Source of the DNA: Blautia faecis
GTDB lineage: Bacteria; Bacillota; Clostridia; Lachnospirales; Lachnospiraceae
Length of the DNA stretch: 64,000 nt
Assembly (NCBI RefSeq): GCF_020554845.1
Contig: NZ_JAJCIA010000001.1
Span: 1 to 64,000, forward strand
Reading direction: 5' to 3'
The notes under the pieces are model-generated. The model worked only from the letters and a program-made list of their open reading frames with translations. It was not told the DNA's origin and made no database searches. Positions 1 to 7,629 of the stretch are shown piece by piece; the first letter of the stretch is position 1, and every line of letters starts with the position of its first letter. The position numbers and the translations under genes were made by a program.

Positions 1-298
1 CTTGTGAAGAGGCAGGTAAAACAGAAGGAAGCCATTGTTCAGTTTGTGGGGAAGTTATTGTTCCACAAAGTATAATTCCAGCTACAGGTAAGCATAGTTG
101 GGATGGCGGTAAAGTAACCAAAACTGCTACTTGTGTTGAAAATGGAATAACAACATATACATGTGCAAAGTGTGGGACAACAAGAACGGAAGAAATAAAA
201 GCTCTTGGACATACTATTGTAATAGATCCAGCAGTAGAAGTAACTTGTGAAGAGGCAGGTAAAACAGAAGGAAGCCATTGTTCAGTTTGTGGGGAAGT
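1..298 (+). repeat. 55-bp exact direct repeat inside the surface gene
   Basis: Bases 1-55 recur identically at 244-298. Both copies encode CEEAGKTEGSHCSVCGE in the same frame. Perfect identity, including third codon positions, indicates a recent duplication or recombination within the repeat-rich gene. Confidence 0.9.
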
Positions 299-923
299 AA
301 TAAAAGCACAAGAGGTTATCTCAGCAACAGGACATAGTTGGGGCGAATGGAAAGTTATTGATGAATCTACATCATCTAAAGAAGTAGTACGTCAACGTGT
401 ATGTAAAGTATGTGGAATGCATGATGATGAAATGATTCCTAAATTAAGCCCAGCGCCAACGCCAACAGTAGATCCAATAAATCCATCTACCGTGACAATA
501 ACCAAGGGCAAAACTACCATATTGAAACCAGATTCTTCTTGGAAAAATGTTAAATATTCTTCATCCAATAAAAAAGTTGCTACAGTTGACAAAAAAGGTA
601 AAGTAAAAGCAGCAGCGGCAGGTATAGCTAAGATTACTGTTAAGTCTGGTTCTGAGAGTATTGTCTATACAATTACTGTTCCAGGAACAACAGCTATAAA
701 GGGCATTAAGTCTTCTGTTTCTATTAAGAAGGGCAAGCGTTATACTTTGAAGCCGAAGCTGAGTTACACAGAAAAAGCAGATAAAGTTACCTATAAATCT
801 TCAAACAAGAAGATTGCTACTGTTTCGAAAAAAGGTGTTATAAAAGGCAAGAAAAAAGGTACTGCAACAATTACAATCAAGTCTGGTAAAATAACCAAGA
901 AGTGCAAAGTAAAAGTTAAGTAA
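1..923 (+). CDS. Secreted surface protein, 3' part (CxxC repeats plus Ig-like domain)
   Basis: The frame is already open at the first complete codon (base 3), so the start and any signal peptide lie before the window. The visible part begins with repeats carrying paired CxxC motifs (CSVCGE, CAKCGT, CSVCGE, CKVCGM) spaced by GHTxVIDPAV-type linkers, common in Lachnospiraceae surface and leucine-rich-repeat proteins. A proline-rich hinge follows, then two Big_2-like modules of the form KGKTTTLKP..SSNKKVATVDKKGKVKAAAAG. It ends in a lysine-rich tail with no LPxTG anchor. A probable role is adhesion or wall attachment; the ligand is unknown. The next gene follows within about 20 bases, so the two are probably co-transcribed. 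Confidence 0.75.
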   Translation, partial: CEEAGKTEGSHCSVCGEVIVPQSIIPATGKHSWDGGKVTKTATCVENGITTYTCAKCGTTRTEEIKALGHTIVIDPAVEVTCEEAGKTEGSHCSVCGEVIKAQEVISATGHSWGEWKVIDESTSSKEVVRQRVCKVCGMHDDEMIPKLSPAPTPTVDPINPSTVTITKGKTTILKPDSSWKNVKYSSSNKKVATVDKKGKVKAAAAGIAKITVKSGSESIVYTITVPGTTAIKGIKSSVSIKKGKRYTLKPKLSYTEKADKVTYKSSNKKIATVSKKGVIKGKKKGTATITIKSGKITKKCKVKVK

Positions 924-941
924 TGTATGGAGGAAAAACGC

Positions 942-2021
942 ATGGAAAAGAAGCAAGGATTTCTGAAGAAGTTTTTGGTGGTAATGATCGCAGTATTCTC
1001 ATTGACTTTATTATCACCAGAAGTAGCAACACAGTTAGGAACAATGCAAACAGTACAGGCTGCAGTAAAAATTAGTTCCAAGTCTTTGATAATGGTAAAA
1101 GGTCAGAAAAAGACTTTGAAATTAAAAGGGACAAAGAAAAAAGCAAAATGGAGCAGTAGTAAAAAATCTGTGGCAACTGTATCTTCTAAGGGTGTGGTTG
1201 TTGGCAAGAAAAAAGGTATAACAGTGATTACTGCAAAGGTTGGAAGTAAAAAGTACACTTGCAAAGTCACTGTTGAAACGCCAAAGCTCAATAAAAAGTC
1301 TGTTACAATAAATGTGGGTAAGACATACCAGCTGCAATTGACAGGAACTAGACAAAAGATAAGTTGGTCAAGTAATAATCAAAATATTGTAACAGTTTCT
1401 AATAGTGGCGTAGTATTAGGTAAAAAGGCAGGAAAGGCAACAATTTCTGCTAAAATTGGGGGAAAGGTATATTGTTGTACAATTACAGTAAAAAGCAATC
1501 CAACTGTAAATATAAATTTGGGAGAATTAACTGGAAGAATAGAAAATGTCAAAAGAAAACCTGACTATCAGGCTGAGGTAATTTTAATACCACTTAATGG
1601 TTCTGCTAAAGAATTGTATTTGACTGATACATGGGATTGGGCTGTTGCAGATTTAGGAGAATATAATAAATATAACATATATGCAGGAGATGTATATGTA
1701 GCAGGAACTTATACAATAAAAAATATTAATCCTGGTAAATATGTATGCTTAATTAAGTCAGATTATTATGATGGAAATAATGATACTGAAGATCCAGATC
1801 TATTCGACAGTTTTTTTGAAGAATGTTTATCTAAACAAAACATTAATTATTTACGCGAATATGTAAGCGGTTATGTATATAACATTTATCCTGAAATAGT
1901 AATTAATCCAAATAAAACAACAAAATTGGATGAGTATTTCTGGTATTATGATGCAATTCAGGATGATGACGATTTAGATGATGATGATTTGGATTATGAT
2001 ATAGATAATAAGTATGACTAA
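942..2021 (+). CDS. Secreted Big_2 (bacterial Ig-like) domain protein
   Basis: I chose the ATG at 942 because GGAGGA lies 8 bases before it; an in-frame ATG at 927 overlaps that ribosome site. Residues 1-35 form a signal peptide (MEKKQGFLKKFLVV.. ending near TVQAA). Two Big_2-like domains follow, each with the SSxxxVATVSSKGVVVGKKKG pattern typical of the family. After about residue 190 comes an unrecognised domain rich in Tyr and Asp, and the protein ends in a very acidic tail of Asp/Leu repeats, perhaps Ca-binding. There is no anchor motif. It is probably exported with the upstream gene and ends at a strong terminator. Confidence 0.8.
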   Translation: MEKKQGFLKKFLVVMIAVFSLTLLSPEVATQLGTMQTVQAAVKISSKSLIMVKGQKKTLKLKGTKKKAKWSSSKKSVATVSSKGVVVGKKKGITVITAKVGSKKYTCKVTVETPKLNKKSVTINVGKTYQLQLTGTRQKISWSSNNQNIVTVSNSGVVLGKKAGKATISAKIGGKVYCCTITVKSNPTVNINLGELTGRIENVKRKPDYQAEVILIPLNGSAKELYLTDTWDWAVADLGEYNKYNIYAGDVYVAGTYTIKNINPGKYVCLIKSDYYDGNNDTEDPDLFDSFFEECLSKQNINYLREYVSGYVYNIYPEIVINPNKTTKLDEYFWYYDAIQDDDDLDDDDLDYDIDNKYD

Positions 2022-2062
2022 AAATATTAATTATATTCTATAAGAGATTGTTTATATCTAAA

Positions 2063-2102
2063 AGGGATGTAACCTCACACCGAGGCTGCATCCCTATTTT
2101 TT
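2063..2102 (+). terminator. Rho-independent terminator
   Basis: AGGGATG pairs with CATCCCT (2089-2095), with an inner CCTC/GAGG stem, followed by a T-rich run. It closes the surface-protein operon. Confidence 0.8.
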
Positions 2103-3314
2103 CGCTTCCAGAATCACCATAAAATTCGACTTTTATCTGCTTCGGATTCTGCTGCTATTTTTGTGCATAAAGAAATCCCCAGACTGCCTATATCTGGGGA
2201 AATCCGTGTTGTTACTCCTATACCGGTACGGAAAGGAGGTGTTCCGTTTGGATTTATTCTTTCATTCCTTTATAAGAATAGCACATACAGTTCTAAGAAT
2301 CAATATAAGAAATGACGTTCCTAGTCCGTTATATCGTATCGGGCTATTTTTCCAGTCAGTGTGCAATTAAACCACATTCACCCCTTCAGACAAAACCGAA
2401 ACGGCGCAAAGATTAAAAGTACCCCCACCCTACCTATACCATACTAAAATACTATGATATATCGGCAGCAACGCACACAAGCCCAATAACCACACAATCA
2501 AAGAACCATACACGACCAACAACATATATCAGGAAAAAGTGTTCTGCATAGCTTCAGGACTGGCAGACATAGAAAAAGACATTCCCACAGCTTACCCAGA
2601 TATAACCCAGACTGTACAATATCAGCCCAGATCACCACAAACCAGATAACCATACATCCCACAGCAGACAAGAACCATATAACGTTATCATGTCAGAGCG
2701 GATCACAGTACAAGTCCCAGATTTTCACATAGTAAATCAATCCACCCAAACAATCACAGCCCAACACACCCACACAGCCCGATTATTACACAACCACATT
2801 CCCATTTTAGGAATCTGTGTCAATCTGGTATAACATTCTGCACTACTCAGTAATAAGCTCTACAATCAAACAAGATCCCACTCTTAGCAGAATACCACAT
2901 ATCAAATCATCATATCGCACCACAGCCCCTTTTTCATTCACTAGGATTTTCTCAGTGAGTACCAGACAACCTGATATAACAATTCGTTCTGTCAGATCAC
3001 ATTATCAGACACAGCCCACGCCAGGTACACAGAACACCACACACCAGATCACAGCCCGACACAATAAAAAGCCCATAGGACAATATAAGCCTATGGACTG
3101 TATAACTCATGGATCATTATAGATAACACCGTGTCATTGTATTGTATATCTCTTGTTATGGTCTGCATTATATCAACAGTATATACCATAGCACTACACC
3201 ACATTCACAGCAGATACCACAATCATTTTCTTCTGATCCGACACAGCGCAAGCATAACAGACCAGAAATGAACCATAGCCAACACAACCGGAAGCAACAC
3301 CGGAAGCCATAACG
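2103..3314. other. Gene-free, G-poor A/C-rich block (possible origin or transfer region)
   Basis: No convincing gene is present across about 1.2 kb. The first 270 bases hold a perfect hairpin (TCCCCAGA 2176-2183 with TCTGGGGA 2193-2200). From about 2380 the top strand becomes rich in A and C: in 2401-2460 I count 17 C and 6 G. The octamer CACAGCCC occurs five times (2755, 2773, 2921, 3010, 3050), and related CCCAGAT and CCAGATCAC words recur. A 7-bp inverted repeat CCATAGG/CCTATGG lies at 3073-3096. Such one-sided composition suggests a replication or conjugative-transfer origin, or a long structured RNA; this is inference. Confidence 0.4.
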
Positions 3315-3349
3315 CAAAAAAAGAAGCGGTATATTGCAACCGCCTCTTT
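3315..3349 (-). terminator. Terminator of the ArdC-like gene
   Basis: On the minus strand GCGGT/ACCGC (3326-3330, 3339-3343), extended by AAGA/TCTT, is followed by a seven-T run. Confidence 0.75.
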
Positions 3350-3350
3350 A

Positions 3351-4196
3351 TTACTCTATGCCTAATATGTAATTGACTGCTTTTTCTGCTTTACTACTTG
3401 CAGATACGATAAACTTGTTATCGTTCCTGAGAACCTGAAGCCAACTTTCAATGTATGAAGCACTATTTTGAAATGTTCCTTTTGTTTCAATTCCCAGATG
3501 ATTTATAAGGAATGCACTTCCAAGCTCTGCAACTAATTCTTCTTTGCTGTAGATTTCAGAACCAAATGGAGCGAGTTCTTTTATATCTCTATCAAGTCTT
3601 TTCTGAGCGCCTGTTGAATGTGTAATTTCATGGAATGCTACCTGATAGAATGAATTAATGTTCTTGTATTGTTCCTTAAGTGGTACAACTACTGTATCGG
3701 TCATAGGTCTATAAAAGGCTTTATCACTTATACACTCTTTGAATGTGATATGCTCCCGATCCACATAATTTTTTATAATTCTGTCTGCTTCCTCTATAGG
3801 TTCAATCTCTGTATTGAGCTTTTCTTTCAGTGGCTCAACGCCTTCAACTTGTGAGATGTGGAATACATTGTAATATCTGAGAAGTGGGAGCTTCTTCTTT
3901 TCAATCTCGCCTTTATCGTTTTTCTCTTCTACATCAATGATCTTCCAGAAGACTACTATTTCAGATTTAGCACCTTTTTTGATGTGACCGCCTAAATTTT
4001 TCCATTGATGAAAAGTGGCGTACTCTCCGGATTTTTCCAATATAGCTTGATTTATAAGGCTGTAAGGCTTTTTGCTAACTCTGTTGAATGCACCAGACCG
4101 AACACCAGTCCAAGGCTTTTGCCATGGAATTGTTCCCTGTTCTAACTGTTTAATGATTCTTTCTGTTACCATTTCGTATACGTTTAAGCTTGCCAT
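3351..4196 (-). CDS. ArdC-like anti-restriction protein with zincin domain
   Basis: A 281-residue protein. The N-terminal part (NVYEMVTERIIKQLEQG, then IPWQKPW) matches the ArdC-type single-stranded-DNA-binding domain carried by plasmids and conjugative elements. The C-terminal part is a metallopeptidase-like domain with HEITH near residue 185 (HExxH), followed by SAFLINHLGI and a conserved SYIESWLQVL. Known ArdC proteins coat incoming single-stranded DNA and protect it from type I restriction during transfer. AGGAGGT sits 7 bases before the ATG. Copies of the palindromic operator TATTAGTACCAATA lie in its promoter region, so the nearby ribbon-helix-helix protein may repress it. The family call is firm; activity is untested. 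Confidence 0.85.
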   Translation of the reverse strand: MASLNVYEMVTERIIKQLEQGTIPWQKPWTGVRSGAFNRVSKKPYSLINQAILEKSGEYATFHQWKNLGGHIKKGAKSEIVVFWKIIDVEEKNDKGEIEKKKLPLLRYYNVFHISQVEGVEPLKEKLNTEIEPIEEADRIIKNYVDREHITFKECISDKAFYRPMTDTVVVPLKEQYKNINSFYQVAFHEITHSTGAQKRLDRDIKELAPFGSEIYSKEELVAELGSAFLINHLGIETKGTFQNSASYIESWLQVLRNDNKFIVSASSKAEKAVNYILGIE

Positions 4197-4246
4197 ATGC
4201 TTGACCTCCTATTGTGTGGTGCTGTAGTTCCTTTGTTGAGATCAAT

Positions 4247-4736
4247 TATATATTAGTACCAATATAATTTCAATCCGCATTTTATCCAAAATGTAAATAA
4301 CAAAATTAGACAAAATGTATAATAGTACCAATATATTAAACTGCATAAAAAAAGGGCATAGCCCAATTTTTAAATTACTGATTGTTCAGGTCGCGATCCA
4401 TTTTTTCCTTTATAGCTGTACGAATAAATCCGGCTTTACTATCATAATGAAATTCTTTCAGGTGATTTTCTAAAGCTTCAGCTTCAGTATTTGGCATGGA
4501 TAACTTTACCTGTTTGTAATTAGTATCAAAATATTTTTTACTTGCTTTTTTCTGGGCTTCAGAAACTGTCATATATACACCTTCTTTCTTAATCTACATA
4601 TATATTAGCACTAATATAAAAAGCAGTCAACAGGAACTAAAAAAAGATATATTGGTACATATATACAAAAACACAACTATTGGTACTAATATATTTTGTG
4701 AAACATTACGTCTTGAAAATATAGTGGTACCAATAT
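4247..4736. promoter_or_regulatory. Six copies of a palindromic operator, TATTAGTACCAATA type
   Basis: Near-palindromic sites lie at 4247-4266, 4321-4335, 4599-4618, 4647-4665, 4678-4693 and 4722-4736. The consensus is TATTRGTACYAATA, with partners such as TATTAGCACTAATA and TATTGGTACTAATA. Two sit upstream of the ArdC-like gene, one in the promoter of the ribbon-helix-helix gene, and three in the gap leading to the forward operon. The arrangement fits autoregulation by a small dimeric repressor, and could also be a centromere-like or iteron cluster. Confidence 0.7.
4375..4572 (-). CDS. Ribbon-helix-helix (Arc/CopG-type) DNA-binding protein
   Basis: A 65-residue basic protein. The segment KQVKLSMPNTEAEALENHLK looks like the beta strand plus first helix of a ribbon-helix-helix fold, and GFIRTAIKEKMDRD like its second helix. 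Such proteins act as dimers on palindromic operators. Six copies of one palindrome surround this gene, including one directly upstream of its ATG. I infer that it represses itself, the ArdC-like gene and perhaps the forward operon. A weak GAAGGTG precedes the ATG. Confidence 0.65.
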   Translation of the reverse strand: MTVSEAQKKASKKYFDTNYKQVKLSMPNTEAEALENHLKEFHYDSKAGFIRTAIKEKMDRDLNNQ

Positions 4737-4937
4737 ATACTAGAGCCATAAACAAAACAGCAACACACAAACGAAGAACAACGGCGAAGGGTGAAAACGA
4801 AGTAGCACAAGCACACCGGAGACACCTACATAATACCGAAAAGAGATAAGCAAAGATGCCTAGCAGTCGAGATTGGTTTAAAGCTCACCGGAGCTGAGTT
4901 CTTCCAATAAGAATAAAAGGACATGGAGGAAAAACAT

Positions 4938-5216
4938 ATGTGTACAACAATGAACGAATTAGAAAAAGTCGTAGCTGATTACAGATCACTTAAAGCAATG
5001 AAAGAAGAGCTTGACGCACAGTTAAAAGACGCAGAGCGTGAGATGATTTCTTACTTAGACAATAACAACAAACTTTCAGAATCCGGTAAAGATTTCACTA
5101 TAAAAGTTTCAACTTGCGAGCGCCGAACACTGGACAGTAAACAGCTTGAAGCAGACCTCGGAAGTCTTGCAGATTACCAGAGAGTAAGCCAGTACAGAAG
5201 ACTATACGTCAGATAA
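4938..5216 (+). CDS. Small hypothetical protein, coiled-coil N-terminus
   Basis: The 92-residue product is not recognised. Residues 5-45 are strongly helical and charged (LEKVVADYRSLKAMKEELD), probably a coiled coil; the end (ADYQRVSQYRRLYVR) is basic. I chose the ATG at 4938 because GGAGGA sits 8 bases upstream; an earlier in-frame ATG at 4923 overlaps that site. It is the first gene of a long run of tiny forward genes. Its stop codon overlaps the first pistol ribozyme, so its mRNA would be cut just after the coding region. Confidence 0.65.
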   Translation: MCTTMNELEKVVADYRSLKAMKEELDAQLKDAEREMISYLDNNNKLSESGKDFTIKVSTCERRTLDSKQLEADLGSLADYQRVSQYRRLYVR

Positions 5217-5290
5217 GTGGTCACAGCCACTATAAACAGGGCTTCAGGCTGTGAGCGTTGACCGTCAGAAATGGCGGTCAGGTAGTCAGA
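5216..5290 (+). ncRNA. Pistol-type self-cleaving ribozyme (copy 1)
   Basis: The topology matches the pistol class. P1 is AGTGG (5216-5220) with CCACT (5227-5231). Its loop TCACAG pairs as a pseudoknot with CTGTGA (5249-5254). The conserved A-rich linker TATAAACAG follows P1, GCGTT (5255-5259) follows the pseudoknot, and P3 is GACCG/CGGTC (5260-5264, 5275-5279). It ends in AGGT, where pistol ribozymes cleave between G and U (here 5282/5283). The second copy keeps the core but has different, compensating stem bases. Cleavage would separate the first gene's mRNA from the rest of the operon. Confidence 0.85.
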
Positions 5291-5309
5291 CAGAAGGAGG
5301 AACAACAAC

Positions 5310-5477
5310 ATGAAAGAAACAAGATATATCAGCTACGAGGAGCCATTAAAAGGCAGAAGTTTTACAATTAATCAACTTCACGAAGTGTACAGAGATCTTG
5401 CAGACAAAAAAGAATATCCAGATTTTGACTGTTGGTTTACAGATATGTTGAAATCGGGAGTGTTTGAAACAATTTAA
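5310..5477 (+). CDS. Tiny hypothetical protein (55 aa)
   Basis: The start at ATG 5310 has GAAGGAGG 9 bases upstream. The product (MKETRYISYEEPLKG.. to ..LKSGVFETI) is acidic at the N-terminus and has helical segments; no family is recognised. It lies directly downstream of the first pistol ribozyme, so it would be the first gene on the 5'-hydroxyl cleavage product. A small TCGGG/CCCGA hairpin (5500-5513) separates it from the next gene. Confidence 0.6.
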   Translation: MKETRYISYEEPLKGRSFTINQLHEVYRDLADKKEYPDFDCWFTDMLKSGVFETI

Positions 5478-5542
5478 TAGTAGAACAAGAGGCTGTCAAT
5501 CGGGCAGTCCCGACAATATAAAATCACAGGAGGAAAACAACA

Positions 5543-5863
5543 ATGATGTATTGCGAGTTTATTGACATTTCCGAATACGGAGAAAACTATATCACATTCA
5601 CAGAGTATCACGATTATATTGAGCCTATTTACATGGATGCAGACTTATCCAAACAGGACTTTGTGGCATTACTGAAGGAGACTATACACCAGATGGTTGA
5701 GCCAGTAGTACAGCGAGCAATCCATAATATACCTTTACCGGATAAGTTAGCAATCGCCTTTAGTGACGAAGAGCCGGTTGAGCTTCTGGATCGTATTGCA
5801 AAGATTGACTTTGAAGCGCGAAAACTTGTGTATCAGTATTTGAAGCTGATGTTGACAATCTAG
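5543..5863 (+). CDS. Hypothetical acidic protein (106 aa)
   Basis: CAGGAGGAA precedes two adjacent ATGs; the first is used here. The product is acidic (MMYCEFIDISEYGENYI..) with a helical C-terminal half containing LLDRIAKIDFEARKLVYQYLK. I do not recognise it. It is one of a block of short element genes, each with a strong ribosome-binding site and separated by short gaps. Confidence 0.6.
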   Translation: MMYCEFIDISEYGENYITFTEYHDYIEPIYMDADLSKQDFVALLKETIHQMVEPVVQRAIHNIPLPDKLAIAFSDEEPVELLDRIAKIDFEARKLVYQYLKLMLTI

Positions 5864-5910
5864 TATTAAATAGCTGTCCTATCGGCTTATCGGGGAGAAA
5901 GGTGTAGCCC

Positions 5911-6039
5911 ATGTACAGAGTATCATTTAGTAAGCCTGGTTGTGAATATACCAGATCTTTTGACACAGCCACAGAGCGTGATAAGTTCACTGAGAGTATG
6001 AGAAAAGCTGGATATCATGTTACGACTTGGGAGGTGTAG
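5911..6039 (+). CDS. Tiny hypothetical protein (42 aa)
   Basis: ATG 5911 follows GAGAAAGGTG. The peptide MYRVSFSKPGCEYTRSFDTA continues to a C-terminal AGYHVTTWEV, which looks like a small beta-alpha-beta fold. The stop codon is 3 bases before the next ATG, suggesting translational coupling. Function unknown. Confidence 0.55.
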   Translation: MYRVSFSKPGCEYTRSFDTATERDKFTESMRKAGYHVTTWEV

Positions 6040-6042
6040 CAC

Positions 6043-6285
6043 ATGAAGGACGCAATAAAGACCTTGTATGAACACTGGATAAACGTACATACAACCACAC
6101 CAGCAGAGAAGTCAGCTTTTGAAGTAATCAATGAAGCTGCTAAAGGTCAAGCAGAACATGATCCGTTGTACGCAGCCATTGTGGATTATTCAGAAGTAAT
6201 CCAGTATGAGGCTTTTAAAGAGGGTGTGCTTACAGCCTTGAGCTTATTGCACCCATTACCAGAACAGGGGGACAATAATATATGA
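6043..6285 (+). CDS. Hypothetical helical protein (80 aa)
   Basis: GGGAGGTG lies 7 bases upstream of the ATG. The product is helical and acidic (YEHWINVHTTTPAEKSAFEVI..) and resembles small phage proteins of unknown role. Its stop overlaps the next start in an ATGA, so translation is coupled. Confidence 0.6.
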   Translation: MKDAIKTLYEHWINVHTTTPAEKSAFEVINEAAKGQAEHDPLYAAIVDYSEVIQYEAFKEGVLTALSLLHPLPEQGDNNI

Positions 6286-6443
6286 AGGAATACGGTTTAT
6301 CTGATGAAGAATTAAAAGCACTTGGAGAAAAAACAGTAGCGAGCGGAAAAAATCTATTGTTGGGTGGAAAGTCAGAGCCTAAGCAAGAACCGCAGGAAAT
6401 GTGGGATGGAGATTTTGATTTCTTGATGGACTTCTGGTTTTAG
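6282..6443 (+). CDS. Tiny acidic protein (53 aa)
   Basis: It starts in an ATGA overlap with the upstream gene. The sequence is MKEYGLSDEELKALGEKTVA, a linker of Lys, Gln and Pro, then a highly acidic aromatic tail WDGDFDFLMDFWF. Such a tail often mediates binding to basic proteins or DNA mimicry; here that is only a suggestion. Confidence 0.55.
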   Translation: MKEYGLSDEELKALGEKTVASGKNLLLGGKSEPKQEPQEMWDGDFDFLMDFWF

Positions 6444-6459
6444 AAAGGGGGGCAGAGCA

Positions 6460-6726
6460 ATGACAGACTTAGGAAATAAAGTAATGGAATCCATGTTTGA
6501 CGCATGGTGTGATGATAGATGCAAAGAAATCACGCCAGATCACAATGATTACAGTCATAATTTGGATGATGTTGTGCAATACATATGTGAGCTAACCGGA
6601 GCTTCCAGAGAGCAGAAATACCGCATTGAACATGAGCTTGAAGATCTTGTAAATCGGACAGAGAAGAACACTTTTGCAGATGGCTTTTACATAGCTATGG
6701 CGGTAGCAACAGGAAAATTATTTTAA
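6460..6726 (+). CDS. Hypothetical protein (88 aa)
   Basis: AGGGGGG precedes the ATG. An acidic helical protein (KVMESMFDAWCDDRCKEI.., then EHELEDLVNRTEKN) ending in a hydrophobic GFYIAMAVATGKLF. No known family. Part of the same early operon. Confidence 0.6.
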   Translation: MTDLGNKVMESMFDAWCDDRCKEITPDHNDYSHNLDDVVQYICELTGASREQKYRIEHELEDLVNRTEKNTFADGFYIAMAVATGKLF

Positions 6727-6742
6727 TAGCGAGGTGGTAGAT

Positions 6743-6898
6743 ATGACGCAGAATGTAAATATTGCAGTAAAAACAGAGTCAGGACAGGTAAAGAAGATAA
6801 GCCATGGTGTGATCTTCCAGCCTGAGACACAGTTTAAGGGTGGATCTGTTAAATGGTTTGATGATTCTAAGCTTATTAAGCCAGAATACAGAAAATAG
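6743..6898 (+). CDS. Tiny protein with GGSVKWFDDSKL motif (51 aa)
   Basis: GCGAGGTGG lies 8 bases before ATG 6743. The C-terminal half FKGGSVKWFDDSKLIKPEYR resembles FVGGTVPWFDDSKLLKINR in the gene at 13615, so the two are paralogues of an unknown small family. The second pistol ribozyme begins 4 bases after its stop codon. Confidence 0.6.
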   Translation: MTQNVNIAVKTESGQVKKISHGVIFQPETQFKGGSVKWFDDSKLIKPEYRK

Positions 6899-6901
6899 AA
6901 C

Positions 6902-6975
6902 AGTCGTTTGAGCGACTATAAATAGGACTTTAGGCTCAAAGCGTTCCCATCTACATAAGGTGGGAGGTAGTCGGC
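6902..6975 (+). ncRNA. Pistol-type self-cleaving ribozyme (copy 2)
   Basis: Same architecture as copy 1 with different stems. P1 is AGTCG/CGACT (6902-6906, 6913-6917); the loop TTTGAG pairs with CTCAAA (6935-6940). The linker TATAAATAG and the GCGTT block (6941-6945) are conserved, and P3 is CCCATCT/AGGTGGG (6946-6952, 6958-6964, one G-U pair). Predicted cleavage is between 6967 and 6968 in AGG|T. The stems covary with copy 1 while the core is kept, which is strong evidence for a functional RNA. Confidence 0.85.
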
Positions 6976-7002
6976 TAATACATAAGTAGGAGGGAATTAA
7001 AG

Positions 7003-7341
7003 ATGGAAGCGGTAAGAGAACCCGAAGTAATCCGGTTATACAGAGAAGATGAAGTTGTTGAGCTTGTTGCAAATTATCTTCTGTCAAATAAGAAGCATGA
7101 GCAAGAGAGACAGCGTAAACAGAAAGTAAAGCAGATTGTAAGCAGACAACGTAAACGTCAGCTATTAAGGGAATTGTTGATCTCATTTCTGAAGCAGATC
7201 ATAGCTATTGTTTTTATTGCACTGTTTCCGTGGGTTATCTGCAAAGTAACCGGCGATTCAGAATATTACAATATGTATTTGATGGCTGCGCCGATTGCGC
7301 TAGGAATGATTTATCAGTTAATCAAGGGAAGTTGGAGGTAA
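7003..7341 (+). CDS. Small membrane protein with basic N-terminus (112 aa)
   Basis: AGGAGGG precedes the ATG. Residues 1-60 are highly charged with a basic helical stretch (HEQERQRKQKVKQIVSRQRK). Two hydrophobic segments follow (about 66-83, IIAIVFIALFPWVICKV, and 92-108, YLMAAPIALGMIYQLI), giving a C-terminal two-helix membrane hairpin with the N-terminus probably in the cytoplasm. No family recognised; a membrane tether or superinfection-exclusion protein is possible but unproven. Confidence 0.6.
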   Translation: MEAVREPEVIRLYREDEVVELVANYLLSNKKHEQERQRKQKVKQIVSRQRKRQLLRELLISFLKQIIAIVFIALFPWVICKVTGDSEYYNMYLMAAPIALGMIYQLIKGSWR

Positions 7342-7350
7342 TAAGGCAAA

Positions 7351-7629
7351 ATGAGAAGATTACATTGTGTATTTCAGGACGGATTGATTCTTGGAATCTG
7401 GATGTGTCCTGATGAAAGATTCTATTACCATATTGCAGAGGCAGACGCAACAGAACCACTCACAAAAGAAGAGATATGGGAAATGCTTGATTATGCAGTG
7501 GCATTCCACAAGGGAACTGGTACAGTCAACTATTTCTGGGATATGATGGCAGAATTGGTTAAGCCTGAAGATTTACAGATATTAAAGGAACGAGCAGAAG
7601 CAATTGTTGAAGGGGGAGCAGACAAATGA
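7351..7629 (+). CDS. Hypothetical protein (92 aa)
   Basis: GGAGGT lies upstream of the ATG. An acidic protein beginning MRRLHCVFQDGLILGIWMCP; the middle TKEEIWEMLDYAVAFHKGTG looks helical. Its last codons overlap the start of the HNH gene (ATGA), so translation is coupled. Function not recognised. Confidence 0.6.
   Translation: MRRLHCVFQDGLILGIWMCPDERFYYHIAEADATEPLTKEEIWEMLDYAVAFHKGTGTVNYFWDMMAELVKPEDLQILKERAEAIVEGGADK

Noticed and set aside
2161..3122. Open frames at 2161-2370 and 2817-3122 as genes
   Set aside because: No ribosome site, low-complexity composition (Thr/Pro/His from A/C-rich DNA) and no family resemblance; they follow from the odd base composition.
4652..4849. 65-codon frame across the operator cluster
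   Set aside because: It reads through several palindromic operators, lacks a ribosome site, and its composition is not protein-like.
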